A DNA stretch of 64,000 bases from Arthonia radiata (Eukaryota; Ascomycota; Arthoniomycetes; Arthoniales; Arthoniaceae): assembly GCA_002989075.1 (NCBI GenBank), contig PSQN01000001.1, positions 1,223,392-1,287,391 of the forward strand. Reading direction: 5' to 3'. Shown here in pieces: positions 13,018 to 24,858 of this stretch. Position 1 is the first letter of the stretch, and each line of letters opens with the position of its first letter. Position numbers and translations under genes: made by a program. Under the pieces are notes generated by a model. That model was given only the letters and a program-made list of their open reading frames with translations, was not told where the DNA came from and did no database searches.

Positions 13018-16000
13018 TTCTAATTATTCTAAACCTACGAGGGGGGCGGCCGGCAGTCAGGCACCTTATTGACGTCGCTTAGAGGTTAACCCAGTATAAT
13101 TAAGTATAGCCGAGACTCCGCACATACGTTAAAATAAATAATATTAAAATTAATTGATGGCCGGTGCTAGCAAGTATCGTGTTCGAAGAGAACAAGCAAG
13201 GAACTAAGCACGCGACGGTAGTCGCTTTATATCCGCCGTATAAGTAGAATATAGAGCGTAGTAAAACATAGCCAACGCTGAAGAAGACCAGGACCCTTAT
13301 ATAGGATCCGACGACGACAATAAGCAAGAAGGCTTATAAGCCGGCGAACAGACGCCGAGCAGATTGCAAACTGAGAAGGACGATAGTCTAAACCAAAACA
13401 ATAATAACGACGAAGGGGCCTATTAAGGCTCTAACCGCGAAGAATCCCTCTTTAGCGCCTTCTTAAGCGTTGAGGTACGAAAGCTAAGACAAGAACTGCT
13501 AGTACAGTAGTAGTAGCACACTATTAAGAAGCTTAAGCTCGAAAAGCGAATACTCGAAGTTAAGCTTCAGTCCGCCTGCAATTTGAAGGCTAGTAGCAAG
13601 CGGCTACGGAGCGATTTAAGCCTTTAAAGCTAGATTAACGAGCTTCTTAAGAAAGAGGCGTCTAAGCTTAAGAGAGCTATAGGCTCTACGGGTACTCGAT
13701 AGACTTAGACCATTAAGAAAAGATTTTAGATAGCTAACGTCTCGGACCCCGACAACGTTCGTGTTATTACTTAATACGTCTAGGGACTCTCTAGAGACCT
13801 AGCGGATAGGTAGCGAACTTACGCCGAAGAGAACAAAGAGAAGACGTCGCTCTACGTATAAGCGTACTTCAAAGGATAGGTAATAGAATGTATCGTCGAT
13901 CTAGCTACGGCTACTGCAGCTAACGCAGAAAAGTTCTTTACGTCGACGTAGAGTTTAACGCAGAAGCTCAAGGACTTCCTAAGCTTTCTATAGAACAAAG
14001 AAACTAAGTTGCTAGGTAGTAAGATACCGGACCTAAATCGGGCCGCATTCTACTATACGCGCTTACCTTTATAAATTAAGGCAAAGCTAATTAAGCAAGG
14101 TCTCTTAGAGAACCTGCTTAAAAATATAAACGAGCTTCTAAAGAAAGTTCGTTAATATATAAATATTGATCGTAGTATATTGCGGGACGCCCGCAATACT
14201 AACATAAACCGAGATCGCTCCGGTAGCGGATCGGGTACAAACTGTGGCGGTTATAACGCTAGAGCATCCCTACAGGGGTCGGACCGCGGACGAGGCGATT
14301 TATACCGAGGACGAGGCAACTTGCCGGTCCGATAAAGAGACAATGGCTCTACCGTATAGAAGCAACTAGGGTTAATATACAGTAAGGCAAATATTACCTG
14401 CTTTACGTACAATTAGAAAGGGTATTATATTACTAAATTTACTACGCCCTAAACCGGTGTCAATTCGACGCCAGTTAGACGGAGAAACGATAGGCCCTAA
14501 GGGTAAGCCTCGCGTCTCTAAAGCTTGGGGCTGTCGATCAACGGCGAGGACGAATTAAAGTCTTGGTATAGCTGAGTAGGTCGCCGCAAGAGGTTCTCGC
14601 GCTAATAAATTCCGGTACAGAGACTAACCTTATTAATTATCGTATTGTGCTTGAAAGAGGATAGCAAAAATTGTATAGAGTAAAGCTCCTGTATACTAAA
14701 TTCCTTAATAAAAATAAGCTGCAGCTCTACGGCGCGTATAACGTAAATATAACTGTAAGAGACGTGTATAGGGAGAAACGGTATTGCCAACTCCGCCTAT
14801 ATTTAACTAACTTTATAGGATACAGCCTCGTCTTAGGATACTTATAGCTTAAGTAAGTTAAGCCCCAAATTAGCTGGGCGATAAGAACAATCGCTTGGGG
14901 AAACCTCCCTGCGCCCAAAGAACGGGTAACAGAAGCTAAATCTGTTAAGATCGTTAATAAAGACGTAATTTTAGTATATTTATAAAGAGGCGAACAGTGC
15001 TACTCCGCGATCCTATAGATAGGAGCGGATAAACGTTATAAGTATTAAATAGCGGTCCTATTAGACGTCAGTTCGCTGCTAGACTGGACCCCGGATAGCG
15101 AGCCTAAAAAAGTAGAGAAGCGAGATAAGCTTCCTTCTTAGTACACTAAATATAAAGATATCTTTTCTAAAGAACTGTCGAGTAAGCTTGCGCCGCTTAA
15201 TAAGTATACTTATAAGATCGAGCTCAAGGATAGCATAGAACCTCTATATAAGCCAATTTACCCTACATCGTAGAATAAGCTAAAGACGCTTCGAAAGTAT
15301 CTAGATGCTATAATTAAGAAAGGATAGATACAACCCTCTACTAGTCCGGCGGGTGCTCTAGTTCTATTCGTATCTAAGGTAGACGGATCGTTGAGACTAT
15401 ATGTTGACTACCGCGATTTAAATAATATAACTGTAAAGAATTGTTATATATTGCCGCTAGTCTCTAAGATTCTTAATCGTTTACAAGGCTCGAAGCTGTT
15501 TACGAAGCTTAATCTTTACGATACCTATTACCGTATCCGCATTCGCAAAGAGAATAAGTAGAAGACAGCGTTTTGTATCCAATACGGGTACTATAAATAC
15601 CTGGTAATACCTTTTAAACTAATAAACGCCCCTGCTACGTTCTAGATATATATCTATAAAGCTATAAGCAATCTTGTTGATACCGTGTATATCGTTTATA
15701 TAGACAATATCTTAATTTTCTCTGAAGACAAGAAAAGCTATAAAGGCTATATTAAAGAAGTTCTACAAAGGCTCTGTAAATAGAGTTTATTTGCAAAGCT
15801 GTTTAAGTGTTAATTTTATACTACCAAGGTTTCTTTCCTAGGGTTCACCGTAGAAGTCGATAGTATTGAAATAGACCTAGAAAGGGTACAGACTATAGCC
15901 GAATAGCTAGTTTCTACTACCGTAAAGTAGATCCTGTCCTTTCTAGGATTCGCAAACTTCTATCGGCGATTTATCTATAGATTTAGCCGCATCGTAGCGC

Positions 16001-18699
16001 CAATAAACGTACTAACGAAAGACATTAAGTTTATCTAAGGCAAAGCCCAACAAGAAGCTTTTAAAGCGCTAAAGCAAGCCTTTATAAATGTACCAGTACT
16101 AACGCACTTTAATCCGGCACTATCGATCGTTTTAATAACTAACGCATTAGACTTTGTAATAGTAGGCATCTTACTTTAGCTAAGGGAAGATAGCCGATTG
16201 CTATTACCGTTAAATATTAACTTAGACTTGCCTACACTAGATATAGCGGACACCGCCCGGACTAGTACTAATAATAAGGTAGATATATATTTATATCTGG
16301 TAGCGTTCTTTTTAAAGAAATTTATAGACGCTAAGCTAAGATATAATACCTATAATAAAGAACTTATAGCAATATAGGCTAGCTTTAAGTACTAGCGCTA
16401 TTACCTTATTAGTACACAGCACTTAGTAAAGGTCGTAACAGACTACAATAATCTATAATATTTTATAACAACGAAAGTATTGTCTCGCCAATAGGCGCGC
16501 TGGGTAGAAGACCTGTTAGTATTTAACTTTAAAATACTATACCGTATAAGTAGCAAGAACCTAGCAGACGCGCCGTCGCGCCGTCTAGATTACAAGAATT
16601 TGCGTAGAGCAAAGGAAGACAACGCTAACGAGATATTGCCGAGCCTATAGTAGAAGCTTAGGAGAGGTGCTACTTTACCTAGTACTAGGGAAGAGCCCCC
16701 TAGCCTAGAAGAAGGTGTAATTGCTGCCTTAATTATATTGCTTAAAAATTAGTTTAAACACTATTAGTAGTTTAACTACCGATCTAAAACTCTGGACGCG
16801 ACTGTAGCCCAAATCGGGGGTAAATCGGAGTTAAATACAGACCTTATACAGAACGCCTAGGAGCGAGAAACGCGTCCGTCTTTCCCTACTAATATAGAGC
16901 CTTTTCTGGTAGCTCTCGTATTACGAGTTAAGGTAGTTGCAGCTACTACTCTCAAAACAGCTTACAATAATACTCTTCGAGGTCTCGCGACTCTAATCCT
17001 CGAAGCTTAGTAGAGGGACGCCTTTATAAAGTAGAAAGTATCGGAGTTAAAATTATTGACTAAGACTAAAGGTTAGCAGAGTAACAAAACGGCAACAGAT
17101 CGCCGTTAAGCCGGCACAAGAAAGCGCCGTGCGAGTCGAATCGACTCAGATACCCCAATAGAGCCCGACTCGGACTCCGAGTCTCTAAAGTACGCAGAAT
17201 AGTTAGTCGACAGCTACGAGTTGTTGCGCTAAGGTAGCAAAATCTAGATACTAGAATGCTCTACGTTAAAGCTTAAAATTATAAGCAGAAATTATAATAA
17301 TAAGCTTACTAGCTACTTTAAGATTAAAAAGACTCTTAAAATTCTAAGACGTAAATATACGTAAGAAAAGATAGCAACGTATATCAAAAACTTTGTTGCT
17401 AAATATAATATATACTAACAGATAGCTATAAAGAGGTATAAGCTATACGGCGAAATAGCGGCGATACCGGTTCCAATTAGCCTCTTTAAGGACCTATCCT
17501 TAAACTTTATTGTCAAACTACCGATAGTTTTTTTAAAGAACAGAGACATTGTTAATTTAATTCTTATAGTCGTAGACCGCTTCTCTAAGTTTATAACCTA
17601 TATTCTAGTTAGTAAAACTATAGATACTATAGAGCTAATAGAAGTGCTTTACAAACACTAGGCGAAAACGTCGGGATTCCCAAGAAGCCTCTTATCTAAC
17701 AGAGGATCTATATTTACTAGCTTATATTGGAGCACTTTCTACCAGCATTTAGCCGTAAAACGAAGGTTGAGTACAGTATTTTACTCTTAAACTAATAGCC
17801 AAACCGAGCGTTAGAACCAGAAGCTTAAAAACTACCTATATATCTATATCTCTTAAGATTAAGATAATTAGTATAAGTATCTAAAAGAAGCTACTTTTGC
17901 GTATAATTCAAAAGTTTATTTATTAACGAAAATTTTGCCGATTGAATGTGCGTTCGGTCGCGTTGCAGACGTACTAGACGGCGCGCCGCCGCTAGATCGG
18001 TACCGCACCGTAGTTAAGCCGAACAACCCTTCTATCGGTAAGGACACCTCTCGTTAAGGGGAAAGGCAGCTTAGGCTAGAATATCCTATAGCAGTTAAGT
18101 ATATAGAAAAACGCCTTCTCCGCTAACAAGAAATAAAGCAACAGCTAGAGAAAGCTTAGCGTCTATAAATAGAATAGTACAACACTAAGTATACACTAAA
18201 ACACTATGTAGTAGGTAACTTAGTGCTACTATCGTTAAAGAACCTTAAGATAAAGAGGCCAATAAAGAAGCTCGATAATCGAAGCTTAGGACTATTTAGG
18301 ATTCTTAAGAAAGTAAGTAAACAAGCTTACTAGCTAGCACTATTAGACTCCTACCGCATCCACTCTATCTTCTACGTATCCTTACTAGAGCTATATCGCC
18401 GTCGGCCCGGTATAGAACCGCCTAGTCCGGTTAAAGTCGATAGTAGTAAAGAATAGCTTGTTGAGGCAATCCGCTTTAAGGTTAAGAACAAAGACCAGTA
18501 TTGGACTAAGTAGCAGGGGTAGTCGGAGGCAAATAATACGATAGAGCCGCGGGCACATCTTAAAGACTCTAACGCTCTCAAGAAATTTAAGAAGCGTAAA
18601 GACGCTGAGCCGAGAGGCAAGCGTCTAAGATAAACTAGGCAACGTAGATAAGAAAGGGCTACAAGCCTACGCAATTAGCCTACAATATAACGCCAAAGA

Positions 18700-20638
18700 A
18701 AAGGCGGATTACCTAAAGTACAGTTTTAAACATAGAATTAGTATAGTATTAAACTCTAAGACTATTTATATATAATTATAAAGCTTAAGCTATAAGAAAG
18801 CTAAAATAAGACTTGTACAGGGAGAAAATATAGAACTATTCCGATAGGCTAAGGAAAACTACTTATACAGACTAAAACTCTAGCCGAACAAAAGGTAGAA
18901 AACTACGAGAAGACCACCCGAACTGGCACCGAAGTTAGTACGAATCGGCGGTATAATACTACTTGACCTAGCCGCAATTACCGTCGATACGGTCCTAAAT
19001 TTAATTAACTAGACCTACTATAGCTAGCTCGTAAGGAGCCTTATTTGTAGGCGGCTAAGGGCCGTACAACCCTATACTAGATTCGAAGCTCTAGCGTAGC
19101 GCCTTAATACGCTCGAAATCGTTAGTATCGGCCTACTCGACCGACTTAGTGCTCAGACCGCGCTACCAGGCCTATAGCTAAACATAAAAGGCGCGAAGTA
19201 GAGTAAGATAGTCGTTGCAGAAAGACTCTTTGTTATTTTAAACGTCCTTGCCAGAGGTTAAGAAGAAGTTAGCGCGTATAAAAAGGTTATAGGCACGTCT
19301 CTACTGAGCGAGAACCTAGCATATATTAATATAGGGTCAATTAGTACTTAAGATAGGGGGGTATTAGACTTACTATCTTATACTTGTCTTCTAACCTCCC
19401 AACACTAGTACAGCGAGCATACTTAGCGTACTGCCCCTTGGGCCACTCGCAGGTCTAGTTCTCGTAATACTTAAAATCGAAGTTCGCGGAAGGACCACTA
19501 CGTACAGCTATGTCGCTAAATAAGGTCTTTATGCAACGGCAGCACACTAGGACGTAAGCCTCTAGCTGAGGCTAGATTGACGCAGGCACGGCGCGAAAAG
19601 CGGAATTCGAGGAGGCAGACCGGCGAGACTTTGCAGGCGACTCGGGCTTATAAGCAGTGCCGCGGTAATAAGGAGAACGAACGATTTTGTTATCGTCGGA
19701 GTTATCTTTACGAACGTAACGCTTTCAACGAGCTAGAATGCTAACAGTTAGACTAAGACAAAGCAATAAGAGATAAGAGACTTACAAGGAGTCGTAAGAG
19801 TCAGAGACACGCTATCTAGTTTAGAAGAGCGTAAAACAGAAGAAGCCGCAGATAATTTAGAAATTAGTAAAGCAATCTTAGAAGCTTTCTTCTTGCGGAC
19901 GTTACAAAGAAGAGCTTCAGAATTAACAGCGGCTTTAAAGTCCTCAATACCGCAAGTTGAGCGGCGAGTTAGCGCTTTAAGAGAGCTCGCTCCAGCAGCG
20001 GGTTTGTTAACAAAATTGAAACCCGACATAGTAAAGATTGTAAAGGCGAATTGAAGGCAATCTGACACCAGATTAGCTACAAACTTATTACCTAAGAAGA
20101 GAAGTAAAGGCTTACTAGAGAAGAAAAGCTTGTAGGCCAAGCAGAAGAGTATAATAATATTAAAGAAAGAAAGAGAAAGTTTAAAAGAGCAAGAGCCTTG
20201 TTTTATGCCTATCGTCAGGTACCGATAACAAAGCTTCTGCCTACAGATACGAATTTAAGAGCAAAGAAGCCTATTTACGTAGGTTACTACTATCTATAGG
20301 GGCAATTAATCGGCAAAAGCGTGCATAAGAGTATACAAAAGAACGCAAAATTAGGTAAAAATAATATAAAACCTTACCACCGAGCTTACAACTCAAGCTC
20401 GGGAGCTTTAAATTAAAAGTAAAGCTTAGCACTACAACTCGGTGCTGTAGAAAACTAGCACCAAACGACGCGCAGGATGACAGTAAGCAACATTACTCTT
20501 TTTCCGACTAAACGCAGATATAAGCCAGCAGGTTTTTAACGAGGTTATTGCCCTACGTAAGACAATAAATAGAAGGTACGATAGAAATAGCGAATTGCAC
20601 TTGGATCGAGGGCGATCCTCCTTAAGGGGGAAGACAGT
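18700..20638 (+). other. Extra 3' region of the second Gypsy element
   Basis: About 1.9 kb lies between the chromodomain trace and the 3' LTR, much more than a usual untranslated tail. From about 19,770 to 20,056 one plus-strand frame stays open and reads as a charged, leucine-rich, probably helical segment (for example SLEERKTEEAADN). The antisense frame over 19748-20140 is also open but reads less like a protein. I recognise no domain. It could be an extra gene carried by this family or captured sequence. As an element fossil it is broken. Confidence 0.5.
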
Positions 20639-20834
20639 TATAATGCATAAACGTTCCGATAGCGAATTGAGACGGAATGTTGTCTATTTGGAAAGACTAC
20701 GATTTTTAGAGGATATCTTCTCTTCAGTAGACATATCCCTTTCTAGTCTCCTTAATAATTAGCTTGAATACTAGTAGGGCCTATCTAGACCCTTTTTGCT
20801 ATCTAACTGCTCCCTGCCCTACACCTAGATTATA
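20639..20834 (+). repeat. 3' LTR of the second Gypsy element (196 bp)
   Basis: Aligns end to end with 12822-13017. The visible differences are transitions in the RIP direction, including both terminal dinucleotides. The right flank is AAACT. Confidence 0.93.
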
Positions 20835-23800
20835 AAACTGGCAACTTATTAGAAAAAATACCCAAATCTCTAGCTAAATTCTAATAAAAGCTCTAAAAAC
20901 ACCGATTTTTTAATATTTTCTGTATATAGTTCTAACCTACAAGAAGAATAATACTTTATAGTATTACTAAATAGAGTTAATTACTCTATTAATTCTTAGA
21001 TCTTCGATATAGGCTTAATAAGCTATATTTACTCGAATACTAACCTTTTAACGGATATTTAGCTAACTAACTAGATTATTCGTTAAAGAGGAGGAAAGTT
21101 AATTTAAACCTTATAGATAGGCAAAGCAAAACTATTCTTTAAGGACAAAATAATTGTTCTAGACAAAGTTTTATTTATTAAGGAATTTAAAATTAACCTT
21201 CTAAGCTTTAATAAGCTTAGAAAGAGAGAAGATAAGGTAACTTTTAACTAAAATAAGCTAAAAGTTAATTAAGCCGGATAACTAACTACTAAGAGGCAGT
21301 ATGTTAATAGCTTAATAGTAATAGAAGCTCAGACTATTAATATAGTCTAATCTCTCTACACTATTTTTTCGAAAACTAACCTTTAGTATCAACAAATAAG
21401 ATATATAGGCAAAAACGCCTTAAAACAGCTTAAAAAGGTTACTTTAGAAATAAATTATTCAGACAAATTAAGAGATAATTACTAAATCTGCTTTAAAGTA
21501 AAGATAATAGCTAAAGTTAGCTAAGAAACTCTAAACAAATTGGCTAATTATTTAGAAAAAGTTTACTTAAATATTTATAGGCTAATTATACCGTAAACCC
21601 CTTCTAAAGATTAATTATTTACTAGCTTTATAGACAATAAAACTTAGTATACAACTACCGAGGTACTATAGTCTAAAAACTAGATTTTTAACGTACTATC
21701 TACTTATATTACTTAAAAAGAAACGTAGTTTAAGTATTCTTTTAAAAGATTATACTTAAACAACGTAAGAGAATATCGGAAAGGTCGGGTAAAATAGCTT
21801 CTAAAACAAAAAGAAGCTATTCTAACGATATCTGTACTATATACCCCTCAGCAAAATAAACAAGCTAAACGCTTTAACTAAATAATTGTTAGTAAAGTTT
21901 AAGCAATACTTTATATTACTAAGCTACCTTAGATATATTAGAGTAAAGCGCTAAAAGTAGCTATTTATATTTATAATAGAACCTTTTATACTAGATTACT
22001 GGGGTTTATTACCCTATATAAAGTAAAATACAGTAAAAAACTAAATATTAGTACTATTAAAATTTAAAGCTTAGTTACTTATCTTAAAGAATCTAAACTA
22101 AAAAAACTAGACGCTAGAGTAACTATCTATATCTTAATAGGCTACAGATCGAACTAATATAAGCTCTTAGACCCTAATAGTTAGAAAGTTTACTAAGAGA
22201 GAGACGTCTACGTTTAAGAAAAAAAATTTTTTTGGAACCTACGGAGATCTACAGTTAATTAATTAATCGAGAGTATTTCTAAAGAGCTTAAAAAATAACT
22301 AAAAATTAAGTTTAAAAATAAGCTAAATTTAACCGCTAAATCTTAAAATAATAGGAAGATACCTTCTAATAAAGAAGAAAGTCCTCTATATAAAAAATAA
22401 TATACCTTTTCTATATCTTAACAACTAGCGGACGAATCTAAGAAAAAACTATACTAAACTAGAGCTTTAGACGAGTTTAACCTTCTTATCGAGTTAATTA
22501 TAGAAGTACTAAAGACCTAGGCCGGACAGACATCGATTACGCTTAGAAAATAGATTTTATATACAAAAACGCCGACAAAAATTAGTTTAACAAGTTCTAT
22601 AATAATCTAAAACAATACGCCGAATAGGCCTTAGTTATAGTTACTAAAGAGCCTAATAACTTAAAAGAAATAAAGGTATTTAAGAATTAGTCTTCTTAGC
22701 TAAATACAATATAGTCGGAGCTTAAAGAGCTAGCTAACTAAAAAACTTAAATATTAATCGAGCTATTGCTAAGTAGAAAGGCGCTAAAAGAGCGCTAAGT
22801 ACCGAAGATTAAGTATCTTTTAAAGAGCGAGCCGATTTTTAAAGCCTGCTAAAAAGCTAAGGGCTGCCAGTAAAAATCTAGCCTCAATTTTTTAAAGACC
22901 TTTATAAATATAGTAAATTTAATTACTTACCGGCTTATACTAGCCTTAGTAGTAGAGAAAGACTAAGAAATAAAGTAATAGAACGTAAAATTAGCTTATT
23001 CTAACGCAAAGTTAAATAAGATTGTTTATATTAAGTAACTAACTAGCCTATTTAACAGAACTAATAAAGTTTATTAAATACAAAAGACCCTTTATAGTCT
23101 AAAACAGGCCGGCCGACAGTAGAAAGCCTATCTTTAAAAATTACTAAGGGGAATAGGTTTTAAATTCCTAGTATCCGATTAATCGGTTTATATTTAAAGA
23201 ACTAAAAAGTAGGTAATTTTAAGCGTCTACGTAGACAACATATTAGCTGTATCCAATTCTATCAAAACAATCTCTAAAATTTACTAGAAACTAAATAAGA
23301 CTCTTATAGTTAAGAACTTAGAAGACGTTAGTAAGTTTCTTAAAATTAAAATTACTCGAGATCGCCCGGCAAAAACGATTTGCCTAGACTAGTCGACTTA
23401 TTTAGCTAAAATTTTAACCAAATACTCGAAGAAAAACGGCCGAATGTCTAGAAAAATACTGCAACCCGTCGACTCAAAATTAATACTAAATCCTAACTAA
23501 GCTAGCAGTGCCAATATTTCTAATTATTAGCAACAAATTGGATCGATTTTATATCTAATAACAAAAATAAGACCCGATATTACCTTTATAACTAGCCTAC
23601 TAGCTTAGTACATATCGAATCTTAGTAAGAAGTACTAAAGAGTTTTAAGTAGCCTTTAGGCTTACTTAGATAAAACTCCTAATTTTAGCCTTTACTACAA
23701 ATCTTCCTTAATAGACGGTATAACCGGCTATTGTAATGTAGATTGGGGGGAAGAACCTTGGTACTAGAAGATCGACTACCGGCTATATCTTTCTACTCAA

Positions 23801-24350
23801 GAACGGAGCTCTTAGCTAGAATTTAAAGCTATAAAAAATAGTTGCCTTAAGCTCTTATAAGGCCAAATATATAGCTCTTAAAGAAGCTATAAAGGAACAG
23901 TTATTTATCCGATTAATTGCTATCAAACTGTCCGGAATTTTTAAAGAAAATTCGATTACTACCGTTTTAGCGGGTACTTTTAAAAATTCTACGGATAAAA
24001 AGACTTGGCGGGCTCTAACGCACTAGACAAGCATATATTTGTCCGGGTAAGCCGGTTAAATTAGATCAGAGACCCTAGTTTTACCGGTAAAACTGTTACT
24101 TACCGACAGCAATTCGGTAAAAGAACTTACAAAAAACCCTACCTTTTGAGCTAAATCTAAGCATATTAATATATAGTATTACTATGTTAGAGAAAACGTT
24201 TAGGTAGGCTAAATAGAGCTTAAATACGTTTCTATAAAGAAACAATTAGCAGACAGTTTAACAAACCCGATTGACTTAGCTAAAATACTAACGTTTAGAA
24301 CTTAAATTAGCTTATAATTCGGCTAAAACAACTAGTTAATTAAGAAGGTA

Positions 24351-24858
24351 TATTAGAAATTAACTAACTAGCTAGTTAGCTGAAACCCTTAGAGACCTAG
24401 AGTATCGAACAAGTCTTACTAGCTATCTTAGTTTAAAATAAAATAAGCCTTTTACCTAAAGGATCGGGCCTAGTAGCCCGGGTCTAAGATAAAAAGAAGT
24501 ATTATACGACCTATTCTAGACAGCTGGCCTATAGTCTAAAACAATATAAGATAAACTTAGAGACTAATAGTTTTAGATAGATAAAATTACTGTCTTATAT
24601 AGTAAGTTACGGGTTATCTAACCTCTATTAAAAAGAATAGATATTTAGTAAGTTCTGTACAAGCCGCTAAACTTAAATATATAAGCTAAAATTTCTCTAG
24701 AGAATTTTAGCTAATAAGACAGACAATATAGTAACAGCTTTCCCTTGCTACTAAGTATTGTACCTGTACTAAGCCTAAGTATTGTACCAGTCCTAAGCTA
24801 GTCTCGTCTTTCTACTCTTTATAGTAGTATTCTTCTTCTTTCCTAAACCTTTTTAACA
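24351..24858 (-). repeat. Right LTR of the Copia element
   Basis: 508 bp, the same length as the solo LTR at 5625-6132. A purine-rich stretch (TTAAGAAGGTA) lies just to its left and would serve as the polypurine tract of the plus-oriented element. Confidence 0.87.

Larger units (their letters stand above)
12822..20834 (+). mobile_element. Ty3/Gypsy chromovirus nested in the Copia element
   Basis: An 8013-bp element with two 196-bp LTRs (12822-13017 and 20639-20834) and a perfect AAACT duplication at 12817-12821 and 20835-20839. Traces in order on the plus strand: gag about 13,100-14,150 with a zinc-knuckle trace near 14,400; protease around 14,600-14,900; reverse transcriptase about 15,200-15,800; RNase H about 16,080-16,480; integrase about 17,250-17,950; chromodomain near 18,470-18,540. 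A purine-rich tract (AAGGGGGAAGACAG) precedes the 3' LTR. Between the chromodomain and the 3' LTR there are about 2 kb of extra sequence. It is broken in many places, but its base composition is less extreme than that of its neighbours, so it is the youngest large insertion in the block. Confidence 0.92.
11450..24858 (+). mobile_element. Ty1/Copia element split by a Gypsy insertion, decayed fossil
   Basis: The LTRs are 11450-11933 and 24351-24858 and match, in reverse orientation, the LTRs at 1-502 and 5625-6132. The internal region is in two parts. Part one, 11934-12821, is gag, ending inside a zinc-knuckle trace (KCLFCNKK). Part two, 20840-24350, runs through integrase, reverse transcriptase and RNase H; the RNase H trace includes GYCNVDWGG, characteristic of Copia. 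The 8-kb interruption is the Gypsy element 12822-20834. Without it the element is about 5.4 kb, a normal Copia size. It is heavily RIP-altered, with tens of breaks. I do not see a clean 5-bp target duplication at its outer edges. Confidence 0.85.

Noticed and set aside
19748-20140. Minus-strand open frame of 130 codons inside the Gypsy element
   Set aside because: The plus strand over the same bases is also open for a long stretch and has the more protein-like composition; the antisense frame looks like its shadow.
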